This document shows positions 9,842 to 18,193 of a DNA stretch of 64,000 bases, in pieces. This DNA comes from Blastococcus fimeti. GTDB lineage: Bacteria; Actinomycetota; Actinomycetes; Mycobacteriales; Geodermatophilaceae. A model generated the notes under the pieces. It saw nothing but the letters and a program-made list of their open reading frames with translations, ran no database searches and was not told the DNA's origin. The stretch lies in the NCBI GenBank assembly GCA_900102115.1, contig FNAW01000001.1, forward strand, positions 62,001-126,000, read 5' to 3'. Both the position numbers and the translations under genes were made by a program. The stretch's first letter is position 1; every line of letters starts with the position of its first letter.

Positions 9842-12800
9842 TCACGCGGCGGGGAGCTCGCGGAGGCGCTGGCTGATGACGCCGGTGATGCCGTCGCCGC
9901 GCATGCTCACGCCGTAGAGGGCGTCGGCGATCTCCATCGTCCGCTTTTGGTGGGTGATGACGATCAGCTGGGACGTCGACCGCAGCTGCTCGACCAGCGT
10001 GAGCAGCCGGCCGAGGTTGACGTCGTCCAGCGCTGCCTCGACCTCGTCGAGGACGTAGAACGGCGAGGGCCGGGCCCGGAAGATCGCCACCAGCAGCGCC
10101 ACGGCGGTCAGCGAGCGCTCGCCACCGGAGAGCAGCGAGAGCCGCTTGACCTTCTTGCCCGGCGGGCGCGCCTCCACCTCGATGCCGGTGGTGAGCATGC
10201 TGTCGGGCTCGGTGAGCACCAGCCGGCCCTGCCCGCCCGGGAACAGGGTGGCGAACACCCCCTCGAACTCGCGGGCGACGTCGGCGAACGCGGCGGCGAA
10301 GACGTCGTGGATGCGGTCGTCGACCTCGCGGACGACGGTGAGCAGGTCGCGGCGGGTGCTCTTGAGGTCCTCGAGCTGGGTGGCCAGGAAGGTGTGCCGC
10401 TCCTCCAGCGCCGCGAACTCCTCCAGCGCCAGCGGGTTGACCTTGCCGAGGGTGGCCAGGTCGCGCTCGGCGCGGGCGGCGCGCCGCTCCTGGACCGGCC
10501 GGTCGTAGGCGCTCGGCGCCGGCGGCTCCTCGCCCGCCGCCCGCGCGGCCGCCTCCTCCGCCTGGGACGGCGGCACCGGCGCGGCCGGCCCGTACTCGGC
10601 GACCAGGGTGGGCAGGTCGACGCCGTACTCCTCGGCCGCGCGGCCCTCGAGCGCCTCGATCCGCAGCCGCTGCTCGGCGCGGGCCACCTCGTCGCGGTGC
10701 ACCTCGTCGGTGAGCCGGTCCAGCTCGGCGGTCGCCGCCCGCACCCGGCCGCGCACCTCCAGCAGCTCGGCCTCGGCGGCGGCCCGGCCGGTGGCCAGCG
10801 CGTCGCGCTCGGCGGCGGCCCGCGCCAGCGACGAGCTCAGGCCGACCAGCGCACGCTCGGCGTCGACGCGGACCCGCTCGGCCACGGCGGCGCCGCGCTC
10901 GCGGGACGCCCGGGCCGCGGCGGCGCGCTCGCGGGCGGCGCGCTCCTGCCGTGCCTGACGGCGCAGCGACTCCGCCCGGCCGGACAGCGCCCGGGCGCGC
11001 TCCTCGGCGGTGCGCACCGCCAGCCGCGCCTCGGTCTCCGCCTGGCGGGCCGCGGTCACCTCGGCGCGCAGCCGGTCACGCTCCTCGGTCGGCGGCTCCT
11101 CCTCGACCGGGGCCGCCTCGGCGTCGGCCAGCCGGGTCTGCAGCCCGGCGAGCGCGAGCTGGGCCTGCTCGAGGTCACCCTCGGCACGGACGCGGGCGGC
11201 CTCGTGCCGCTCGGCCTCGGCGGCGGCCGACCGCGCCGCAGCCCCGAGCTCGGCGAGCTCGGCGGCGACCTTCGACCGGCCGCGGTCGGCGGCCTGGCGG
11301 GCGGCCTGGGCGGCGTCCACGTCGGCGGAGCGCGCGCGAGCGGCGTCCCGGGCGGCGGACAGCTCGTCGGCGAGCGCGGCGGCGCGGGTGATCGCACCGA
11401 GCAGCTCGCGCTCGGCCTCGTCGACGCGGGCCCGCACCTCGAGGTTGGAGGGGGCGTCCCGCTGGCCACCCAGCGCCCAGTCCGCGCCCAGCAGGTCGCC
11501 GTCGGCGGTCACGGCGCGGACCCGGGGGTGGGTGCCGGCCAGCTCGACCGCCGCCGGGAGGTCGGGCACGAGGGCCACCCGCTCCAGCGCCCGGGCCAGC
11601 GCCGGGCGCAGCTCCTCGGGGGCCTCGACGGCGTCCAGGGCCCAGCGGGCGCCGGCGGGCAGCTCGGGCCACCCGTCCCGGGGCACCGGCGGTAGCCCGC
11701 CGGTGACCAGCAGCCCGGCCCGGCCGCCGTCGGTCGTCTTCAGCCGCTCCAGCGCACCGGCGGCACCGGCCACCCCGGACACGACGACGGCGTCGGCCAT
11801 CCCGCCCAGCGCGGCGGCCAGCGCGACCTCGTCGCCGGGATGGACGGTGAGCCGGTCGGCGACCGGCCCGAGGATCCCGGGCAGCCCGGCCCCGAGCACG
11901 GCCGCGGCGCCGTCGGCCGGGGTGAGCCCCAGGGCCAGGGCGTCGCGGCGGGCCTGCCAGGAGGCGCGGTCGCGCTCGGCGGCCCGCTCGGCCGCGGTCA
12001 GCTCGGTCACGGCCTTGGCGGCCGCGGTGTGCGCGGCGACGGCGTCCTGGTGCGCGGTGACCAGGGCGACGTCGGAGTCCTCCTGCTCGGCGACCGAGGA
12101 GCGCCGGTCGGCCAGCCGGTCCGCGGCGGTCTCGGCCCGCTCGGCCGCCTCCGCAGCGGCGCGCGCGAGCCGTTCGATCTCCGCCTGTCCGGCGCTGACC
12201 TTGGACTGCGCGGCCGCGACCTGACCGGACAGGCGGGCCAGGCCCTCGCGCCGGTCGGCCAGCGCGCGGGCGGCGGCGACCCAGGCCTTCTCCGCGTCGG
12301 CGAGGGCGGCCTCGAGCCGGCCCCGCTCGGTGACGACCCCGGCCAGCCGGGCCCGTTCGGCCTCCAGGCCCGCGGCGAGCTCGGCCTCGTTGGCGGCGAC
12401 CCGGTCGGCCTCGGCGTCCAGCTGGTCGGGATCGCGGCCCGCCGTCTCCGCGGGAGCCGGCGCCGACAGGTGCCGGGACCGCTCGGCGGCCAGCGAGGCC
12501 ACGCCGCGGAACCGCTCGGTGAGGGCGGAGAGCCGGTACCAGGTGTCGGAGGCGGCGGCGAGCCGCGGGGCGCTCTCGGCCAGGCCCGACTCCAGCTCGC
12601 CCTCGCGCCGGGAGACCGTCGCCAGGCTCTGCTCGACGGCGGTGCGGCGCTCGCGGGCGGCGTTCTCGTCGGCGACGTCCTTGTCCAGGGCGTCGCGCAG
12701 TTGCACGAGGTCGTCGGCGAGCAGCCGCAGGCGGGCGTCGCGCAGGTCGGCCTGCACGCCGGCGGCCCGGCGCGCGACCTCGGCCTGCCGGCCCAGGGGC

Positions 12801-13408
12801 TTGAGCTGGCGGCGCAGCTCGGCGGTGAGGTCGGCCAGCCGGTCGAGGTTGGCCTGCATCCCGTCCAGCTTGCGGAGCGCCTTCTCCTTGCGCTTGCGGT
12901 GCTTGAGGACGCCGGCGGCCTCCTCGATGAAGGCGCGACGGTCCTCGGGCCGGCCGGAGAGGACGGCGTCGAGCTGCCCCTGGCCGACGATGACGTGCAT
13001 CTCCCGGCCGATGCCGGAGTCGCTGAGCAGCTCCTGGACGTCGAGCAGGCGCACCTTGTCGCCGTTGATCTCGTACTCGCTCTCCCCGGAGCGGTACATG
13101 CGGCGGGTGATCGAGACCTCGGTGTACGCGATCGGCAGCGCACCGTCGGTGTTGTCGATGGTCAGCGTGACCTCGGCGCGGCCCAGGGCCGGCCGGCCGG
13201 CGGTGCCGGCGAAGATGACGTCCTCCATCTTGCCGCCGCGCAGGCTCTTCGCGCCCTGCTCGCCGAGGACCCAGGCGATGGCGTCGACGACGTTGGACTT
13301 GCCCGACCCGTTCGGGCCGACGACGGCGGTGATGCCGGGCTCCAGCCGGAGCGTCGTCGCGGACGCGAAGGACTTGAAGCCCTTGAGCGTCAGGCTGGAG
13401 AGGTGCAC
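9842..13408 (-). CDS. smc: Chromosome segregation protein SMC
   Basis: A 1188-residue structural maintenance of chromosomes ATPase that compacts and segregates chromosomes. Walker A (GPNGSGKS) is at residues 31-38; long Ala/Arg/Glu-rich coiled coils flank a hinge at about residues 500-660; the C-terminal head carries LSGGERSLTAVALL and the Walker B segment FYVLDEVEAALDD. The GTG start has no purine-rich Shine-Dalgarno but has a TAAGCT hexamer nine bases upstream. No scpA or scpB is nearby. Confidence 0.97.
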   Translation of the reverse strand: MHLSSLTLKGFKSFASATTLRLEPGITAVVGPNGSGKSNVVDAIAWVLGEQGAKSLRGGKMEDVIFAGTAGRPALGRAEVTLTIDNTDGALPIAYTEVSITRRMYRSGESEYEINGDKVRLLDVQELLSDSGIGREMHVIVGQGQLDAVLSGRPEDRRAFIEEAAGVLKHRKRKEKALRKLDGMQANLDRLADLTAELRRQLKPLGRQAEVARRAAGVQADLRDARLRLLADDLVQLRDALDKDVADENAARERRTAVEQSLATVSRREGELESGLAESAPRLAAASDTWYRLSALTERFRGVASLAAERSRHLSAPAPAETAGRDPDQLDAEADRVAANEAELAAGLEAERARLAGVVTERGRLEAALADAEKAWVAAARALADRREGLARLSGQVAAAQSKVSAGQAEIERLARAAAEAAERAETAADRLADRRSSVAEQEDSDVALVTAHQDAVAAHTAAAKAVTELTAAERAAERDRASWQARRDALALGLTPADGAAAVLGAGLPGILGPVADRLTVHPGDEVALAAALGGMADAVVVSGVAGAAGALERLKTTDGGRAGLLVTGGLPPVPRDGWPELPAGARWALDAVEAPEELRPALARALERVALVPDLPAAVELAGTHPRVRAVTADGDLLGADWALGGQRDAPSNLEVRARVDEAERELLGAITRAAALADELSAARDAARARSADVDAAQAARQAADRGRSKVAAELAELGAAARSAAAEAERHEAARVRAEGDLEQAQLALAGLQTRLADAEAAPVEEEPPTEERDRLRAEVTAARQAETEARLAVRTAEERARALSGRAESLRRQARQERAARERAAAARASRERGAAVAERVRVDAERALVGLSSSLARAAAERDALATGRAAAEAELLEVRGRVRAATAELDRLTDEVHRDEVARAEQRLRIEALEGRAAEEYGVDLPTLVAEYGPAAPVPPSQAEEAAARAAGEEPPAPSAYDRPVQERRAARAERDLATLGKVNPLALEEFAALEERHTFLATQLEDLKSTRRDLLTVVREVDDRIHDVFAAAFADVAREFEGVFATLFPGGQGRLVLTEPDSMLTTGIEVEARPPGKKVKRLSLLSGGERSLTAVALLVAIFRARPSPFYVLDEVEAALDDVNLGRLLTLVEQLRSTSQLIVITHQKRTMEIADALYGVSMRGDGITGVISQRLRELPAA

Positions 13409-13417
13409 GGGAAGGAG

Positions 13418-13423
13418 AGCTTA
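13418..13423 (-). promoter_or_regulatory. Candidate -10 hexamer for smc
   Basis: TAAGCT on the minus strand ends 9 nt before the smc GTG. Together with the absence of a Shine-Dalgarno this suggests a very short or absent leader. No convincing -35. Confidence 0.3.
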
Positions 13424-13480
13424 GTGCCGCGGCGCGCCCGGTAGGGGTGCATCGGGGCCGGTGGTGCAGGTGGGACGACG

Positions 13481-13669
13481 TCAGGCGAGCGCGGGCTCGT
13501 TGTCACCGGTCAGCGAGAGCAGCTCGTGGGCGATGGCGGCGTCGCGCTGGGAGCGCAGCTCGTCGAGCTCCAGCTCCAGGCGGCGCACCTTCGCCCGCAG
13601 CGCCGCGTTCTCGTCCAGCAGGCGGAGCTGCGCGGGGGCGACGACGTGACCGAACAGGGCCTTGGCCAT
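13481..13669 (-). CDS. Small conserved-looking coiled-coil protein of unknown function
   Basis: A 62-residue protein beginning MAKALFGHV followed by a heptad-like helix (LLDENAALRAKVRRLELEL and onward) and a short acidic/polar tail. I recall similar small actinobacterial proteins starting MAKALLGHV with an Arg/Glu-rich helix, but cannot confirm this here. The gene has its own ATG with an AAAGG at about -13 and lies between mutM and smc on the same strand, separated by 72 nt from smc and 165 nt from mutM. Function unknown; no catalytic motif. Confidence 0.65.
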   Translation of the reverse strand: MAKALFGHVVAPAQLRLLDENAALRAKVRRLELELDELRSQRDAAIAHELLSLTGDNEPALA

Positions 13670-13768
13670 GACTGGAACGGCCTTTCAGACAGCGGGAGGA
13701 TGAGCCGGCGCCCCGGGATCCGGTCGGCGCGGCTGTGGTGGTACAAGCGTGACAGGCCCGCACACGCA

Positions 13769-13774
13769 GGTCAA
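13769..13774 (-). promoter_or_regulatory. Candidate -35 (TTGACC) for the small coiled-coil gene
   Basis: TTGACC on the minus strand is followed 17 nt later by CACGCT, a weak -10. It would give a 5' leader of about 75 nt. It is one of the few good -35 matches in the window. Confidence 0.3.
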
Positions 13775-13834
13775 CGGCGAGCCTGCGTGCCTCCCGTGTC
13801 GGGGGCATGTCGGATTCGTCACTGTTCGGGAACG

Positions 13835-14740
13835 TCAGGCCTTGCGCGCCCTCGCGGTCGAGGTCCGGGGGCGGGGCTGGCAGACCGGGCAGCTGTAGCT
13901 GGAGCGGTTCATGAACGACTCCCGGCGGATCGGCGTCCCGCACCGCGGGCAGGGCCGGTCGAGCTGCCCGTAGACGGCGAGGAAGCGGGAGAAGTAGCCG
14001 CTCTGCCCGTTGACGTCGACGTACAAGGAGTCGAACGAGGTGCCGCCCTGTGCCAGCGCCTCGCCGAGCACGTCGCGCACGCCCTCGAGCAGGTCGGCCA
14101 CCTGGGCGCGGGTGAGCTTGTCGGTCGGCCGGGCGCCGTGCAGCCGGGCCCGCCACAGCGCCTCGTCGGCGTAGATGTTGCCGACGCCGCCGATCAGCGT
14201 CTGGTCCAGCAGCGCCCGCTTCACCTCGGTCCGGCGCCGGCGCAGCGCCGCGGAGAAGGCGTCGACGTCGAAGGCCTCGTCGAGCGGGTCGATCGCGATG
14301 TGCGCCAGCCGGGCCGGGACGGCAGCGTCACCGTCCCCGCCCACCCCGAGCTCCTCGACGACGAGCCCGCCGAAGGTGCGCTGGTCGACGAAGCGCAGCT
14401 CGCGGCCACCGTCGGTGAAGGTGAACCGGGCCCGCAGGTGCGTCTCGTCGGGGGCCGACGGCTTCTCGACCAGCAGCTGCCCGCTCATGCCCAGGTGGCC
14501 CACCAGGGCACGCCCGGTGGGGGTGCCGTCGGCCTCGGCCATGGGCAGCCACAGGTACTTGCCGCGGCGGTGGGCGGCGGTCAGCGTGCGGCCGGTCAGC
14601 GACTGAACGAAGTGGTCGGCGCCCTCGAGGTGACGGCGGACGGCGCGCGGGTGGTGCACCTCGACGCGGGCGATGGTGCGTCCGGCGACCCACTGCTCCA
14701 GGCCCCGACGCACCACCTCGACCTCGGGCAGCTCCGGCAC
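13835..14740 (-). CDS. mutM: Formamidopyrimidine-DNA glycosylase (Fpg/MutM)
   Basis: A 301-residue bifunctional glycosylase/AP lyase that removes 8-oxoguanine and ring-opened purines. After the GTG start, Pro2 and Glu3 ([13 protein letters not shown]) are the catalytic residues. The H2TH region ([20 protein letters not shown]) and the C-terminal zinc finger (CPRC, 16 residues, CPVC) are complete. It follows rnc by four bases, the usual actinobacterial order. Confidence 0.97.
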   Translation of the reverse strand: MPELPEVEVVRRGLEQWVAGRTIARVEVHHPRAVRRHLEGADHFVQSLTGRTLTAAHRRGKYLWLPMAEADGTPTGRALVGHLGMSGQLLVEKPSAPDETHLRARFTFTDGGRELRFVDQRTFGGLVVEELGVGGDGDAAVPARLAHIAIDPLDEAFDVDAFSAALRRRRTEVKRALLDQTLIGGVGNIYADEALWRARLHGARPTDKLTRAQVADLLEGVRDVLGEALAQGGTSFDSLYVDVNGQSGYFSRFLAVYGQLDRPCPRCGTPIRRESFMNRSSYSCPVCQPRPRTSTARARKA

Positions 14741-14744
14741 GGCG

Positions 14745-15515
14745 TCAGGCCTCGGTGGTGAGCGCGCGCCAGGCCACCTCGGCGGCCTCCTGCTCGGCGG
14801 CCTTCTTGGTGCGGCCGCTGCCCCGTCCGTGAACGGTGCCGGCGAGTGCGACCTCGGCGGTGAAGGTCTTCGCGTGGTCCGGACCCTCGTCCCGGGTCTC
14901 GTAGACCGGGGCGCCCAGACCGAGGTTCGCGCCGAGCTCCTGGAGGCTGGTCTTCCAGTCCAGGCCGGCGCCGCGGGTGGCCGCCTCGACCAGCAGCGGG
15001 TCGAAGAGCCGGTGCACGAGCGTGGCGGCGGCGTCCAGGCCGCAGCCCAGGTGCACCGCGCCGATCAGCGCCTCGACGACGTCGGCCAGGATCGAGTCCT
15101 TCTCCCGGCCGCCGGTGGTCTCCTCGCCGCGGCCGAGCAGCAGGTGCGGTCCGACGCCGCCGGGCCCCAGCCGGCGGGCGACGCCGGCCAGCGAGGTCAT
15201 GTTGACCACCGAGGCACGCAGCTTGGCCAGCTGGCCCTCGGGGAGGTCCGGCTGGCTGCGGTAGAGCTCGTCGGTGACGACGAGGCCGAGGACCGAGTCG
15301 CCGAGGAACTCCAGGCGCTCGTTGGTCGGCAGGCCGCCGTTCTCGTACGCGAACGAGCGGTGGGTCAGGGCGAGGCCGAGCAGCCCGCCGGGCAGGTCGA
15401 CGCTCAGGGCGTCGCGCGCCCAGGCGGCGGAGCGCTCGGCGTGCTCCGGACCACCGGGCGGACGGTCGGCCTCGGCACCCTCGACGGGGTGCGTACCGGC
15501 GACCGTCCTGCCCAC
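14745..15515 (-). CDS. rnc: Ribonuclease III
   Basis: A roughly 256-residue double-strand RNA endonuclease that processes rRNA and mRNA. The RNase III signature [17 protein letters not shown], the downstream acidic DVVEALIGA motif and a C-terminal dsRNA-binding domain ([31 protein letters not shown]) are present. The start is uncertain: the frame stays open through rpmF, and the first plausible start after the rpmF stop is GTG at 15515, with no clear Shine-Dalgarno, so translation may be coupled to rpmF. Confidence 0.93.
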   Translation of the reverse strand: MGRTVAGTHPVEGAEADRPPGGPEHAERSAAWARDALSVDLPGGLLGLALTHRSFAYENGGLPTNERLEFLGDSVLGLVVTDELYRSQPDLPEGQLAKLRASVVNMTSLAGVARRLGPGGVGPHLLLGRGEETTGGREKDSILADVVEALIGAVHLGCGLDAAATLVHRLFDPLLVEAATRGAGLDWKTSLQELGANLGLGAPVYETRDEGPDHAKTFTAEVALAGTVHGRGSGRTKKAAEQEAAEVAWRALTTEA

Positions 15516-15532
15516 GGTGATGCGGTGGTCGA

Positions 15533-15712
15533 TCAGACCGAGAGGACCTGGCGGCCGGAGTGCTGGCCGCACGTCGGGCACGCGATGTGCGGCGGCTTGA
15601 GCTCGCCGCAGGCGCGGTTCGGGCAGGGCGCGAGCGTGGGCGCGCTGGTCTTCCACTGCGAGCGGCGCATACGGGTGTTGGCGCGGGACATCTTCCGCTT
15701 CGGAACAGCCAC
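15533..15712 (-). CDS. rpmF: 50S ribosomal protein L32 (zinc-binding form)
   Basis: A 59-residue large-subunit protein starting [20 protein letters not shown] from a GTG codon. Four cysteines at 30, 35, 45 and 48 make the zinc-binding C+ form (CPNRAC and CPTC). It lies two bases after the yceD stop and 17 nt before the rnc start, the conserved yceD-rpmF-rnc arrangement. Confidence 0.95.
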   Translation of the reverse strand: MAVPKRKMSRANTRMRRSQWKTSAPTLAPCPNRACGELKPPHIACPTCGQHSGRQVLSV

Positions 15713-15714
15713 GA

Positions 15715-16362
15715 TCAGTTCTCCTTGGTGGTGTCGTCACCGGAGGTGTCCGGTGAGGAGGCGTCAGGGTCGGTCGCCGAGATCCCGAAGCGCTGGGCCA
15801 GGCCGGCCCAGCGCGGGTCGGTGATCTCGTGGGTGTGGTCCTCGGGGAGGTCGTCGAGGCGCAGGCCGCAGTCCACGCACAGACCCGAGCAGTCCTCGGA
15901 GCAGACCGGGGACAGCGGCAGGCTCAGCACGATGGTGTCGCGCGCCAGCGGCTCCAGGTCGAGGAAGTCGCCTTCGACGAGGCGGACCTCGTCCTCCTCG
16001 CTGGTGGCCTCCGTGGTGCTGCCCTCGTACGCGAAGAGCTCCTGCACGTCGACGGTGATCGAGTCCTCGATCGGCTCCAGGCAGCGGGCGCAGGAGCCCA
16101 CGAGCGGGGCCTCGATCTCGCCGGTGACGAGCACGCCCTCCATGACCGACTCCAGCCGGAGGCGCAGGTGGACGTCGGCGCCGGTGGGAACGCCGATCAG
16201 CTCGACCTTCCAGCCCTCGGGCGCGGGGACCGTGCGGTCCAGCTCCTGCAGCGCGCCCGCGCGGCGGCCCAGCTCCCGGAGGTCGATCTTCCAGGGGTTG
16301 GCGGAGGGACGCCGGCCCGGAGAGGGAGCGGCGTCGCGGCGGGGCGCAGGAGCGGCAGGCAT
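15715..16362 (-). CDS. yceD: YceD/DUF177 family protein
   Basis: A 215-residue protein of the DUF177 family, always near rpmF and proposed to act in 23S rRNA or large-subunit biogenesis. It has the paired cysteine clusters seen in bacterial members: CARC near residue 90, and [13 protein letters not shown] near residue 155. The N terminus is Pro/Arg-rich and the C terminus Asp/Ser/Thr-rich. It is the first gene of yceD-rpmF-rnc-mutM. Confidence 0.9.
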   Translation of the reverse strand: MPAAPAPRRDAAPSPGRRPSANPWKIDLRELGRRAGALQELDRTVPAPEGWKVELIGVPTGADVHLRLRLESVMEGVLVTGEIEAPLVGSCARCLEPIEDSITVDVQELFAYEGSTTEATSEEDEVRLVEGDFLDLEPLARDTIVLSLPLSPVCSEDCSGLCVDCGLRLDDLPEDHTHEITDPRWAGLAQRFGISATDPDASSPDTSGDDTTKEN

Positions 16363-16479
16363 GTCGGTACTCGCGGTAGGTAGTGGGGAGCGGCTCGACC
16401 CGGGGCGGGACCACCGGCGGTCGAACCAGGACGCCAGCCTACCCGACCGGCAGACCGCCGCCGCTGGCGGCGAGGGAGA

Positions 16480-17157
16480 TCACTCGCGCAGGGTGGTGCG
16501 GGCCTTCTCGACCGACCGCAGCATGCGCTCCAGCGTCGTCCCGAAGTCGGCCAGCCGGGTGTCGACGTACTCGTCGACCTCCGCGCGCATGCGGGCCGCC
16601 TCGGCGTGGGCCTGCTCCCCGAGGGCGTCGGCCCGGTCGACCGCGGTGCGGTAGACCTCGGTCTCGGTGATGAGCCGTTCGTGCTCGGCCTGCGCCTCGG
16701 CGATCATCGACTCGCGCCGGCGGCGCCCGTCGGCGACCAGCACCTCGGCCTCGGCCTCGGCGTCCACGATCAGCTGCTCGACGTCGAGCTGGGCCTGGCT
16801 GATGAGCTCGTCGCGCTGGCGGCGGGCGGTGCCCAGCAGCTCGTCGCGCTGCCGGCGGCCCGCCTCGAGCAGCCGCTCGGCCTCGTCGCGGGTGCGGGTG
16901 GTGAGCCGCTCGGCCTCCGCCTGCGCCTGCTGGAGGATCTCGGTGCGCTGCTCGACGATGGCGCCGGCGGCCTGCACGTCCTCGGGCAGGGACTCGCGGA
17001 GGTCGTCGAGCAGGTCGAGGACGTGGTCGCGCGGCACCATGCAGGAGCTGGACATGGGGACGCTGCGCGCGTTCTCGATGACGGTGGTCAGCTCGTCGAC
17101 GGTCTCGTAGAGCCGGTAGACGACCTCGGTGGTGTTCATGCGCCCGGGGCGCGTCAT
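16480..17157 (-). CDS. SepIVA/DivIVA-like coiled-coil cell division protein
   Basis: A 225-residue, almost wholly helical protein. The N-terminal region (VVYRLYETVDELTTVIENARSVPM ... VPRDHVLDLLDDLRESLP, from about residue 11) resembles mycobacterial SepIVA, followed by a long Gln/Glu/Arg heptad region with repeats such as RRQRDELLGTA and RRQRDELISQA. The first ATG (17157) overlaps the coaD stop by ATGA; a second ATG six codons later is an alternative. By homology it organises septum or precursor synthesis zones in the cytoplasm. Confidence 0.82.
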   Translation of the reverse strand: MTRPGRMNTTEVVYRLYETVDELTTVIENARSVPMSSSCMVPRDHVLDLLDDLRESLPEDVQAAGAIVEQRTEILQQAQAEAERLTTRTRDEAERLLEAGRRQRDELLGTARRQRDELISQAQLDVEQLIVDAEAEAEVLVADGRRRRESMIAEAQAEHERLITETEVYRTAVDRADALGEQAHAEAARMRAEVDEYVDTRLADFGTTLERMLRSVEKARTTLRE

Positions 17158-17642
17158 GGCGTCGACCCCCGGGCGGCCCGCTCGCGCAGCCGGTCGTTGA
17201 CGACCTTCGGCACCAGCCGCGAGACGTCCCCGCCGAACGTGGCGATCTGCTTGACCAGGCTCGAGGAGAGGTGGCCGACCTGGGGGGCGGTGGGGACGAA
17301 CAGCGTCTCGATCGCGGCGAGCTCGCGGTTCATCTGGGCCATCTGCAGCTCGTACTCGAAGTCGCTGACGGCGCGCAGGCCCTTGACGATCACCGGGATC
17401 TCGTGCGCGCCGCAGTAGTCGACCAGCAGCCCCGAGAAGCTGTCGACGGTGACGTTGGGCAGGTGCGCCACGGACTCGCGGAGCAGCTCCATGCGCTCCT
17501 CGACCGGGAAGAACCCGGCCTTGCCGGGATTGACGAGCACGGCCACGACCAGCTCGTCGTACAGCGCCGAGGCGCGGTGGATGACGTCGACGTGGCCATT
17601 GGTGACCGGGTCGAACGAACCGGGGCACACGGCGCGTCTCAC
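17154..17642 (-). CDS. coaD: Phosphopantetheine adenylyltransferase
   Basis: A 162-residue enzyme that makes dephospho-CoA from 4'-phosphopantetheine and ATP. The nucleotidyltransferase T/HxGH motif appears as NGHVDVI near residue 15, preceded by PGSFDPVT; the later ISSSxxR-type region appears as LSSSLVKQIA. The GTG start overlaps the rsmD stop by GTGA and its own stop overlaps the sepIVA-like gene, so recG-rsmD-coaD-sepIVA form one chain. Confidence 0.97.
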   Translation of the reverse strand: MRRAVCPGSFDPVTNGHVDVIHRASALYDELVVAVLVNPGKAGFFPVEERMELLRESVAHLPNVTVDSFSGLLVDYCGAHEIPVIVKGLRAVSDFEYELQMAQMNRELAAIETLFVPTAPQVGHLSSSLVKQIATFGGDVSRLVPKVVNDRLRERAARGSTP

Positions 17643-18193
17643 GACAAGCGACCGTACCGGAGGACTGCCTCGCCGTAGCGCCGATCACGCAGTCCGGTCA
17701 GCGGTGTCGGCCACTCCCACGGCTCGTCGCGCCGGCCGCGCTCCACGACGACCACGGCGTCGGGGGCCAGCCAGCCCCTGCCGACGAGCGACCCGAGGAC
17801 GTCGAGCACCTCCTCGGCCGGCGTCGCGTAGGGCGGATCGGCGAGGACCAGGTCGAAGCGCTCCGCCGCGGTGCCGGCGACGACGCTCGGCACCGAACCG
17901 GCCTGCACCCGCCCGCCGGGCAGCCCGACCGCGGCGAGGTTGGCCCGCAGGACCGGCAGCACCCCACCCCCGGACTCCACGAACAGCACCGACCGCGCGC
18001 CCCGGCTGAGCGCCTCCAGGCCCAGGGCGCCGGAGCCGGCGTACAGGTCCAGGACGGCGGCGCCCTCCAGCTCCAGCAGCGAGCCGAGGCTGTTGAACAG
18101 CGCCCCCCGGGCCTTGTCGCCGGTCGGCCGCACGCCCGTGCGCGGCACCGCGAGCTTCCGGCCTCGTGCGAGCCCGGCGATCACCCGTGTCAT
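17639..18193 (-). CDS. rsmD: 16S rRNA (guanine966-N2)-methyltransferase RsmD
   Basis: A 184-residue SAM-dependent methyltransferase acting on 16S rRNA. It opens MTRVIAGLARGRKL, then PTGDKARGALFNSL; the SAM-binding VLDLYAGSGALGLEALSRGA and catalytic DPPY (LADPPYATP) follow. The ATG at 18193 overlaps the recG stop as ATGA, which fixes the start although the frame is open upstream. Confidence 0.95.
   Translation of the reverse strand: MTRVIAGLARGRKLAVPRTGVRPTGDKARGALFNSLGSLLELEGAAVLDLYAGSGALGLEALSRGARSVLFVESGGGVLPVLRANLAAVGLPGGRVQAGSVPSVVAGTAAERFDLVLADPPYATPAEEVLDVLGSLVGRGWLAPDAVVVVERGRRDEPWEWPTPLTGLRDRRYGEAVLRYGRLS

Noticed and set aside
14745..15740. 331-residue form of RNase III
   Set aside because: The first 75 residues are out-of-frame reading of rpmF; the RNase III domain needs only the part from about 15515.
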